In this document: positions 15,313-22,593 of the stretch, one piece after another | Layout of the letters: every line of letters begins with the position of its first letter | How positions within the stretch are numbered: the stretch's first letter is position 1 | From: CAZUVM01 sp964623885 | GTDB lineage: Bacteria; Verrucomicrobiota; Verrucomicrobiia; Limisphaerales; UBA8199 | DNA length: 26,506 nucleotides | NCBI GenBank assembly: GCA_964623885.1 | Contig: CAZUVM010000084.1 | Span: 1-26,506 of the forward strand | Direction: 5' to 3' | Notes under the pieces: model-generated | Databases searched by the model: none | Told to the model about the DNA's origin: nothing | What the model saw: the letters and a program-made list of their open reading frames with translations, nothing else | Position numbers and translations under genes: made by a program

Positions 15313-16431
15313 TTACCATGGAGGGGAAGAAGGCAGGTCGATTCGCTTGCCGGACTTTGCGGATTCGCGCCCGGCGTCGAGGATTTCCGTCACAACGAGG
15401 TTGACTTCGAGAGAAGAAAGTCCGGAAGGCTGGACATCACCGCGAACGACGGCGGCGAGATAGGCAACTTCGTCAGTGTTCGGACCGGCGACGGGCGGCG
15501 GCAATAGTTTAATCTCGCTTTCTTCGGCGCCGGCCTTGCGCACGCGCAGCAAATCGCGTTGCGGGATCAACACATAGCCGGTGCGGCCGTAGATTTCCAT
15601 GTCTTTCCGGTCAAAAGGCCAGTTCCAGGAGGCCTGGATGATCCCCTGAGCATGCGGGTAAGTGACGAGGATCGTGGCTTCGTCTTCGACCTTGGGATAG
15701 ACCTCCGGTTTGATTTGCTGAGTGACGGCGACTACGGAAGTGGGTCGCTGACCTTCCATCAGCCAGGTGATCAGGTCCGCGCCGTAGCAACCAAAATCTG
15801 TGAGCGCCCCGCCGCCGTTCAGCACGGGATCGGTCAGCCAGTCGAGGAACGCCTGGGAGCAACCAATTTCCTTGGGCCCGCGGTGGCCGTCGTGGACAAC
15901 TATCTTGCGGAGGTCCCCGATCGCGTGTTGTTCGTGAACCATCGTGTAGGCGTTTTGATTGCCGCGATACCAGGTGGTTTCGTAATTCACAATGACGTGG
16001 ATGCCGCCCTTCTTCGCTGCCGCCGCAATGGCATGTGCGTCGTCGAGGCTGACGGCGAGCGGTTTTTCGACCATCACATGGATATGGCGTGGAGCGCACA
16101 GTTCGACGACCTGCCGATGCTGGAATGTGCTGGTGAAAGTGGCTACGGCTTCGATGTTAGTACGAGCCAGGAGTGCTTCCAGCGTGGGGCTGAACAGGTT
16201 CGTGGGCAAGTTCAGCACGCGCGCGTAATGCGCAACCAGGTCCTGGTTGGGCTCGATAATGCCCGCGAGTTGGAGTTCTGGCCGGTTCCGAGCCCGCGGA
16301 ATAAACCCATACGCGTGATCGTGGCTCAGGCCGAAAATGGCGTACGTTACCGGCGGCCTGGTCGGCTGAGCGCCAGCGACAAAGGCGCAAAAGAGCAGGG
16401 GCAGGAGAACGAGGACTCTGCGTTTATTCAT
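15313..16431 (-). CDS. Exported Gfo/Idh/MocA family oxidoreductase
   Basis: This 372-residue protein combines a signal peptide (MNKRRVLVLLPLLFCAFVAG, cut near AGA) with the Gfo/Idh/MocA fold. The N-terminal Rossmann part shows YAIFGLSHDHAYGFIPRAR, ELQLAGIIEP, and the family EKP motif in HVMVEKPLAVSLDDAHA. The C-terminal part shows NGGGALTDFGCYGADLITWL, the region that usually carries the active-site Asp and a His; here Tyr-Gly replaces the common His. Members use NAD(P) to oxidise or reduce sugars and inositols. Export is usual for this class in Verrucomicrobia and Planctomycetes, probably with a bound cofactor. The ATG overlaps the end of the upstream hydrolase gene by 8 bases, so they form one operon. 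Confidence 0.87.
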   Translation of the reverse strand: MNKRRVLVLLPLLFCAFVAGAQPTRPPVTYAIFGLSHDHAYGFIPRARNRPELQLAGIIEPNQDLVAHYARVLNLPTNLFSPTLEALLARTNIEAVATFTSTFQHRQVVELCAPRHIHVMVEKPLAVSLDDAHAIAAAAKKGGIHVIVNYETTWYRGNQNAYTMVHEQHAIGDLRKIVVHDGHRGPKEIGCSQAFLDWLTDPVLNGGGALTDFGCYGADLITWLMEGQRPTSVVAVTQQIKPEVYPKVEDEATILVTYPHAQGIIQASWNWPFDRKDMEIYGRTGYVLIPQRDLLRVRKAGAEESEIKLLPPPVAGPNTDEVAYLAAVVRGDVQPSGLSSLEVNLVVTEILDAGRESAKSGKRIDLPSSPPW

Positions 16432-17866
16432 GAATGGCTTTTATCTTACCATCGTACCGCACTGGTTGGCGAGCTTCGATACTTTTCAACCGATGTTCGG
16501 CTCGGGCGAGGTTGCCGGAGACGATGTTGGTAAAAATTTGATTGAGTTCCGCCGGAACAACGCTGTTAGCCTCACAAGCGCGTCGTAAATTGTATACGCG
16601 AGTCGCCAACGCCAGGTCATTGGTCCGCCGTGCGAAACTCGGGTCCAGATATTGTCGGCGCAGGTCCTGAATAATACCCAAATCGCGATAACCAAATTCC
16701 GCCGTCGGTTCCACGATGGTCCCTTCGCCATAGTCGTTCCAGGTGACGATCTGGACCAGGGCCGAGCTATTGGTGAACGACCGACTCAAAGTTTCGCGCA
16801 GCGTGTCCCCATTGCGATCTTCCAGCTCACCGTAAGAGGTACCCGCACCGGCTTGCTGGTAGATATCATGGAAGCGTGGGAAAGCGCTGCTCACGAAAGC
16901 AGAACAAGGGCCCGACGACGCCTTCTGTTCGAATGTGTTGAGATAAGCTTCCAACTGCGACTTCACCAGCTGCCCGCCGTTCGTTTGGGACATCCACATC
17001 GGTGGCCAATCGAAAGCGCCGGCGCCGATTTCCAGCCGGTTGTCCTCAGTAAAAAAGGCGGGTCGGTTACTTGCGGCCAGCACGGAAAAGATTCTGTCCC
17101 AGTCGCTGCTGCTTTTGAAGTATTGCGGTCCGAAATTGAGCAGGACCGGTTCAGCATTCCACCGCAGGTAACCAGAGGCGGAAAAATAGTTGGTTTCGGC
17201 ATAAAGCATCGTCTGCTGAGCGTGCTCGAGCGCTTTTGCTGCTGTAACGAAGCCACCATCGATTTCGTGCTTTATGGTCTGGTCCTCATAACAGAGTGAG
17301 AACTTCAGGCCTGCCATTTGCGTCCATTTCAGCAAAGCCTTCGTGCGCTGGTCGTTGACCGCATAATCGAAATAGTTATCCATGCCGTACCAGTCCACGA
17401 TCACTCCGTCGATCCCAGCGAGCTTCATCAACAGCACGTGGTATTCGAGCGCGACCGGATCGGCGGAATCATAGGGACCGATGAGCGGGTAGTACCGTGA
17501 AGCGACTGGACGACGACCATCCGGGCCAATGTTGTCCGGGTTGTAGTGATTCATCGTCCAATGCCAGCCCCAGTTTTGGCTGTAGGGCTTGCCCTCATAC
17601 CAGGGCATGTAATGAGCGAGAACCACCTTCGACGAAGCGGCCCCGCAGGTGAAACTGGAGCACAGCGCCAGCGCTACAATTATCAGTCTCGTGGCGACAA
17701 AAAGCGTGCGCTCCGCCCGCAGGAAATGCTCACCCGAGCCCCTCCTGCCCGCGGCGGCAGAATATGGGCGGAACGCGTAAATTGAAGACGCAGTCACGGT
17801 GCGACCGCAGCGCGCCGAAGGCTGCCTTGGCCGGAATTGAGGCGCCGGCTCTGCGCCATGTGCCAA
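16424..17866 (-). CDS. Glycoside hydrolase family 71/99-like protein, exported
   Basis: This 480-residue protein is related to the GH71/GH99 group (alpha-1,3-glucanases and endo-alpha-mannosidases). The mature domain begins KVVLAHYMPWYEGKPYSQNW and continues with GIDGVIVDWYGMDNYFDY, a barrel strand, and near the end VQIVTWNDYGEGTIVEPT, where Asp and Glu are candidate catalytic residues. The signal peptide is internal (about 59-78, RLIIVALALCSSFTCGAAS), preceded by 57 Arg/Ser/Gly-rich residues that look non-coding. A GTG at 17797 and the ATG at 17866 are the only ordinary starts in reach, and neither has a good ribosome binding site. The real start may be a rare codon near 17700. It is followed with overlap by the Gfo/Idh/MocA gene. 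Confidence 0.8.
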   Translation of the reverse strand: MAHGAEPAPQFRPRQPSARCGRTVTASSIYAFRPYSAAAGRRGSGEHFLRAERTLFVATRLIIVALALCSSFTCGAASSKVVLAHYMPWYEGKPYSQNWGWHWTMNHYNPDNIGPDGRRPVASRYYPLIGPYDSADPVALEYHVLLMKLAGIDGVIVDWYGMDNYFDYAVNDQRTKALLKWTQMAGLKFSLCYEDQTIKHEIDGGFVTAAKALEHAQQTMLYAETNYFSASGYLRWNAEPVLLNFGPQYFKSSSDWDRIFSVLAASNRPAFFTEDNRLEIGAGAFDWPPMWMSQTNGGQLVKSQLEAYLNTFEQKASSGPCSAFVSSAFPRFHDIYQQAGAGTSYGELEDRNGDTLRETLSRSFTNSSALVQIVTWNDYGEGTIVEPTAEFGYRDLGIIQDLRRQYLDPSFARRTNDLALATRVYNLRRACEANSVVPAELNQIFTNIVSGNLARAEHRLKSIEARQPVRYDGKIKAIHE

Positions 17867-18060
17867 CCGAATGTGTCGGTACTGAACGGAATGCTCATCG
17901 AACTAATGACCATTTTAGGAGGCCGGCAGCCCGCCAATAGTCGCATAAAAGGAGGACAAGAAACTCGCGAACGAGGGTGGCGGGCAATGTAATCTTTGCA
18001 GAGAGTGCTGAGCGAGAAAACGCAATCTCGGCCGCGGGCTGTTCGATTACCGCCCCGGAT

Positions 18061-18684
18061 CTACGGGCGCAAGTACTTCGCGACGGCTTCGGTCCGCGAC
18101 TGCACATGCAACTTCTCGTATATGCGGCGCAAATACGTGCGAACCGTGTCGATGCTAATCTGCAGTTCGTCCGCAATTTGTTTGTAAGTCAATCCTTTGG
18201 CCAGGAAATCGAGGACCGCTTCCTCGCGCGGCGAAAGGCGATGGCGCTGTTTGGGGTCCGGCGCGGCCAGTTGGAACGAGGCGACCACCTTGCGCGCAAT
18301 CGAACTGGACATTGGCGACCCGCCTTCATGCACTTCCTGAATTGCCAGAAGCAGCTTTGCCGGAGGCAGCCGCTTCAGCAGGTAGCCGGTCGCGCCGGCC
18401 GCCAAAGCCTTGAAGATCTGATCGGTATCCTCATAGACGGTAAACATGACGATCTGAATAGCGGGCTCGATGGCCTTAAGCTTGCGCACGCACTCGATGC
18501 CATTCATGCCGGCCATGTTGATGTCCATCAGCACCACATCCGGTTTTTCCGAGGAGAGTCCTTGCAGCGCGGCCTCAGCGCTGCCGTACGTGCTGGCGCA
18601 ACGAAATCCCGGCGAACCGTTGATGAAAGTGGCGATGGAATCCCGCAGGGCGGCTTCGTCATCGACGATGGAGACTGAGATCAT
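18061..18684 (-). CDS. NarL/LuxR-family response regulator
   Basis: This 207-residue DNA-binding response regulator has a receiver domain (about 1-120) with the acidic pair Asp8/Asp9 in SIVDDEAALR, the phosphoacceptor Asp54 in VVLMDINMAGMNG, a Thr switch in VMFTVYEDTD and the Lys in GYLLKRLPP. The LuxR-type helix-turn-helix spans about 145-207: LSPREEAVLDFLAKGLTYKQ, then IADELQISIDTVRTYLRRIY. Its ATG shares four bases (ATGA) with the stop of the sensor kinase gene upstream, so the pair is translationally coupled and should act together. Its targets cannot be read from the sequence. Confidence 0.95.
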   Translation of the reverse strand: MISVSIVDDEAALRDSIATFINGSPGFRCASTYGSAEAALQGLSSEKPDVVLMDINMAGMNGIECVRKLKAIEPAIQIVMFTVYEDTDQIFKALAAGATGYLLKRLPPAKLLLAIQEVHEGGSPMSSSIARKVVASFQLAAPDPKQRHRLSPREEAVLDFLAKGLTYKQIADELQISIDTVRTYLRRIYEKLHVQSRTEAVAKYLRP

Positions 18685-21600
18685 GGGTTGCCTTGGTGAG
18701 ATAGCTGACTGAGCGGCAGCGCGAAACGAATCACAGTGCCTCCTGCGGGCGTGGATTTGAGCTGAAACAGGCCGCTGAATTTGGACAGGCGCTCCCGCAT
18801 ATTGCGCAGTCCGTTACCAGCTGCCTGACCGCCGCGGGAATCACCCGGTGAGACGCCGTCATTGCAGTTGAATCCTTGGCCGTTGTCTGAGATAACAATT
18901 TCAAAGAGAGACGCGTCGCACGTAATTTTGACTTGCGCAACGGTAGCCTTGGAGTGTTTGAGAATGTTCGTAAACGCCTCATGGACGGCCAGGAACAGGT
19001 GATGGCGGCACTGGGCTGAAAGCGGATGTGGCGGCACGCGCGCTGGAAGTTCGAGAATGCATTGAATGTCGGTATCCTGAAAATAATCCTGCGCGTACTG
19101 GCCCAGATACGAAGCAACATGTTCCAGGTTGTCGTTCTGCGGATTCACCGCCCACACGATCTCGTCGAGTGATTTCAGCACCTGGCGTGAATCCTCGGAG
19201 ATAGCGGCAATCTGCTGGCGAAGCTCGGCCGGCATGTCGTCAATCCGCCGCGCGTGTTCGCTCAGGAATGAAATCCGGCAGAGTTTTGCGCCCATTTCGT
19301 CATGCAGATCCTGGGCGATGCGCGTGCGTTCGCGTTCCAGGAGTCGTTCCTGTTCCAGGCGCTCAAGTCGCCGTTGGAGTTTTCTTTTTTCAACGAAACG
19401 CGTGCTGCCGCCTGCGAATGCCGCCAAGCCGGCCGCGGCCAGGCCCATAAACCACCATGTTTGCCAGAAATACGGCAGGACAACTAGCGCGAGGAGGTCT
19501 GCGGATGCCGGTGCCCAAACTCCTTCGCCATTGCACGCGCTCACGCGAAAGTGGTAAGTCCCGGGCGGCACTAAATTATAGAACGCCGTTCGCCGGGTCC
19601 CGGCTTCTACCCAATCGCGATCCAATCCTTGCAGTTGATAACGAAAGCGGATCCGTTCCGGCGCCTCGAAACTCACCGCTGTGTATCCAACCTCTAAGCG
19701 GTGACGGCCCGGACCGATGCGCAGCGGTTCGGCCGCCGTGCTCGGCCCACCCGGTGGCAACGAGTCTGGTCGTGCGATCGACAACGCTGTGCCGTTCGAA
19801 TCCTGGACGGGCGAGCCGTCGACCAGCACATCTTCCAGCAATACCGACGGTGCCGGTGCTCCTGCCGTGCGCTGGTGAGGGTCCACCACGACGATGCCCT
19901 TGAGCGTTGAAAAACAAAGCAGGCCGGTCTGGGTTTTCAATCCGGCCGGATAGAAACCGCCGGCGCATTCCTCCGACAACATGCCCTCGGAGCGGCCATA
20001 GACTTGCGGATAGATCGCCGAGACTTTCACGGCCGCAATTTCATCCAGTTCGCGTTTGTTCAGACAAGCGATTCCGCGGTTGCTGCCTATCCACAAATGG
20101 CCGGCGTCGTCTTCCAGGATTTGCGATACGGTGTTGTCGGGAAGCCCTTCGCGCGTCGTGAAGGTTTTGATCCTGCCTTGGCTTAGCCGGCTCAGCCCGC
20201 CGCCAGCTGTCCCTATCCAAAGCGTTTCTTCCTTGTCCAGGTAAAGGGTGAGCACCAGATCGCTAAACAAGCCGGAACCTTTATCGAAATGCATGTGGCC
20301 GGCTCCGGCGTAACAATCCAGGGCGCCCCCTTCCGTGCCCAGGAACAACTTGCCGTCGGTCGTCGGAACTATCGCCGTAATGGGGTGATTCTGCCAAAGG
20401 TTCGTTTGCGGGACCCAGTGTTGGCCCGACCAGCGCCACACCTCGCCCTCGTGGGTGCCAACCCAAAGCCCTCCTGAATTGTCTTCCGCTAGAGCGAGCA
20501 CATTCCGCCCGGCCATGGCGGACAATTCCGCCCGGCCGTTGGGGTCGCCCGGTTCGGTGAAATGCACCAGACCACGCGCGCCGGCTACCCAGCAACTGCC
20601 ATTTCGGGTCCTTAGCATGGTATTAATCTGTGGACCAATCAGCGCCAGACCGTCGGGGACCAATCGGCCGAAGCTGCGGCCGTCCCATCGATACAGCCCG
20701 TCACTGGGTTTGCCTGCCCACAAAACGCCTGGAAGTACCTCGGCCAGGCCGTGCACGGCTCCGTAGCCCAGGCCTTCTTTCTGTCCGAATACAAAAAGCT
20801 GCCGCCTCTGCAACCGATTCAATCCGCCATGCGTTCCGACCCAAAGCACTCCTTCCTGATCAACCAGCAGGCACTCGGTCAGATTATCTGAGAGTCCGCT
20901 GCGCGCGCTCAGCACTTCGAAACTTCCGCCCCTGAATGCGAGCAATCCTTCACCGGCCGAACCTGCCCAGACAGTTCCATCCGGGCCTTCCGCCAGCGCG
21001 CAAATGAACGGCCGCGCCTGGTGGCGAGGAACGCGGTAAGGGCTCCAACGTTCGCCCACGCGGCAAAGCACAAAATCGTCGCCGGCTCCGATCCAAAGCC
21101 GCCCCGTTTTGTCGGCCAACAGACAATGCGGGTCCGCCAGCAATTCCGCCATGGAACTGTTCTGCACTTGATTGAAACATTTATCCTGGAAGTAAAAAAC
21201 ACCTGCTTTGGCTACTCCCAGCCAGATCGTTCCGCGTGAATCGACGAATAAGGCAGCGATGTGTTTGCCATTAAATTCATTCGCTCCAGCCAACGCCACG
21301 CACTGGCCTTGCTCCCACAGGGCCAATCCGGCTTCGGTGCCTACCCAGATCCTGCCCAGCTTGTCTTCCGCCAGTGCCGTGACGGAATTGGCGGGCAATC
21401 CGTCTTTGGTGGTGAAGGTGGTGATCCGCCCTTCCTGCAGGCGGGTCAAACCGCCGCCCGCACTCCCGATCCAGAGTGCGCCGGCGCGGTCGCCCAGGAG
21501 CGCGCGGACGGGTCCGCTTTGCAATCCTTCACGGAGGCCGATAGGGACGAAACGCAATCCATCGAAACGTGCCACGCCGTCGTCGCTGCCCACCCAGAGA

Positions 21601-22487
21601 CAGCCATCACGTGTTTGCGCGAGGGCCCGCACGAAGTTCTGAGGCAAACCGTGATCGGTTTGCCAGGAACGAAAAGTGAAAGGCAACTCACCCTGGGCAA
21701 TACCCGGGGCCGCTCCGATGGACGGCGGCGCCGTCGGGGTGGTGAAGTCGTCGAACGAAGTCGCGATTTGGAGATCGCTGAAAATCCAGCCGCTGCCCCC
21801 GCCATTGTGTCGGAGGTGAATTTCGTCAAACGAGGCGTTAGCGACCAAACGTGTGACCAGGCTCTCCGGTTGTGTCGCTTCGGATGAGCCCGGGCCGAGG
21901 TCAGGATTGAGCCACACCGTGATGTGATCATCCCCGCCGGCTACGTATTGGATTTTGAAAACAATCGTGCACTCAAGACCGCGATGCGGCAGTTCATACG
22001 TATAAAAAGAGCCCGGCCCCGATGGTTCCGGACGGGAGGAATAGAGGTCGACGTAATCGGCGTACTTGCCGGACTCGCCCAAAACAATCTTGAACGCGCT
22101 GTAAGCCCACGCTTTCAACGCGTTCCCCACTCCCAAGCGCTCCTCAACTCCTTCGTAGAGCTCCAGCGCCGCCATGTATTCCTCCGTGCTCGCGTCGGAA
22201 AGCGGGTCGACGTGCAGTTTAAAATAGAGCGTGTCAGTGGAGGAATCGTCTCGCTTTAACGCTCCGTTGAGAAGATCACTGCCCTCGCCATTTTCATGCA
22301 CGAGCGTCGGGCCCGGATCGCTCCATAAGACAGCCGCGCGGGTTAGCGCGGGCGGCGTGGCAAGAGCCCAGAGTAGAACCGAAAGTAAGAACGGGGTAGT
22401 TCGCACGAGCAGTCCTGCGGGGACCCTTGACCTCTCGCCTCGAGAGTCCCGGTGGATCGCCCGGAAGAAAGGAGGCCTGCGAATCAT
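18681..22487 (-). CDS. Beta-propeller sensor histidine kinase with extra N-terminal domain
   Basis: A sensor of about 1268 residues from the ATG at 22487 (a GTG at 22520 is also possible; neither has a clear ribosome binding site). A signal peptide ends near residue 52. Residues about 55-265 form a beta-rich domain not usual for this class. Residues about 280-815 hold 13 copies of the two-component-regulator propeller motif (LWVGSDDG, LWIGSAGGGLTRL and similar). A Y_Y_Y domain follows at about 930-990 (FRYQLQGLDRDWVEAG), then one membrane helix, then HisKA_3 with RIAQDLHDEMGAK (His1062 is the phosphorylation site), and HATPase with HEAFTNILKHSKA, ISDNGQGFNC and GNGLRNMRERL. Such propellers sense polysaccharide fragments in Bacteroidetes hybrid systems. 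It overlaps the NarL-type regulator by four bases. Confidence 0.93.
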   Translation of the reverse strand: MIRRPPFFRAIHRDSRGERSRVPAGLLVRTTPFLLSVLLWALATPPALTRAAVLWSDPGPTLVHENGEGSDLLNGALKRDDSSTDTLYFKLHVDPLSDASTEEYMAALELYEGVEERLGVGNALKAWAYSAFKIVLGESGKYADYVDLYSSRPEPSGPGSFYTYELPHRGLECTIVFKIQYVAGGDDHITVWLNPDLGPGSSEATQPESLVTRLVANASFDEIHLRHNGGGSGWIFSDLQIATSFDDFTTPTAPPSIGAAPGIAQGELPFTFRSWQTDHGLPQNFVRALAQTRDGCLWVGSDDGVARFDGLRFVPIGLREGLQSGPVRALLGDRAGALWIGSAGGGLTRLQEGRITTFTTKDGLPANSVTALAEDKLGRIWVGTEAGLALWEQGQCVALAGANEFNGKHIAALFVDSRGTIWLGVAKAGVFYFQDKCFNQVQNSSMAELLADPHCLLADKTGRLWIGAGDDFVLCRVGERWSPYRVPRHQARPFICALAEGPDGTVWAGSAGEGLLAFRGGSFEVLSARSGLSDNLTECLLVDQEGVLWVGTHGGLNRLQRRQLFVFGQKEGLGYGAVHGLAEVLPGVLWAGKPSDGLYRWDGRSFGRLVPDGLALIGPQINTMLRTRNGSCWVAGARGLVHFTEPGDPNGRAELSAMAGRNVLALAEDNSGGLWVGTHEGEVWRWSGQHWVPQTNLWQNHPITAIVPTTDGKLFLGTEGGALDCYAGAGHMHFDKGSGLFSDLVLTLYLDKEETLWIGTAGGGLSRLSQGRIKTFTTREGLPDNTVSQILEDDAGHLWIGSNRGIACLNKRELDEIAAVKVSAIYPQVYGRSEGMLSEECAGGFYPAGLKTQTGLLCFSTLKGIVVVDPHQRTAGAPAPSVLLEDVLVDGSPVQDSNGTALSIARPDSLPPGGPSTAAEPLRIGPGRHRLEVGYTAVSFEAPERIRFRYQLQGLDRDWVEAGTRRTAFYNLVPPGTYHFRVSACNGEGVWAPASADLLALVVLPYFWQTWWFMGLAAAGLAAFAGGSTRFVEKRKLQRRLERLEQERLLERERTRIAQDLHDEMGAKLCRISFLSEHARRIDDMPAELRQQIAAISEDSRQVLKSLDEIVWAVNPQNDNLEHVASYLGQYAQDYFQDTDIQCILELPARVPPHPLSAQCRHHLFLAVHEAFTNILKHSKATVAQVKITCDASLFEIVISDNGQGFNCNDGVSPGDSRGGQAAGNGLRNMRERLSKFSGLFQLKSTPAGGTVIRFALPLSQLSHQGNP

Positions 22488-22553
22488 AACCGAATTCTGC
22501 CGACCCGCGTTTACCCACACAAGCCGACTTTCAAGTTCGTGCGAGCCTTATTT

Positions 22554-22581
22554 GTAGGAGCCGACGTGAGGAGGCTCTGAT
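22554..22581. repeat. Short foldback sequence after the GH87-like gene
   Basis: GAGCC at 22558 and GGCTC ending at 22577 pair across a 10-base loop, 17 bases after the GH87-like stop on the minus strand. The sequence (TAGGAGCCGACGTGAGGAGG) is of a kind I recall as dispersed in Verrucomicrobia genomes; that memory is not verified here. It may also serve as a weak terminator. Confidence 0.45.
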
Positions 22582-22593
22582 CTTTCTTTCCCA

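Noticed and set aside
15559..16533. Long plus-strand frame of 324 codons
   Set aside because: It is antisense to the Gfo/Idh/MocA gene, which carries a signal peptide and the EKP motif; the plus frame resembles no family.
17977..18678. Plus-strand frame of 233 codons
   Set aside because: It is antisense to the NarL-type response regulator, which is unambiguous.
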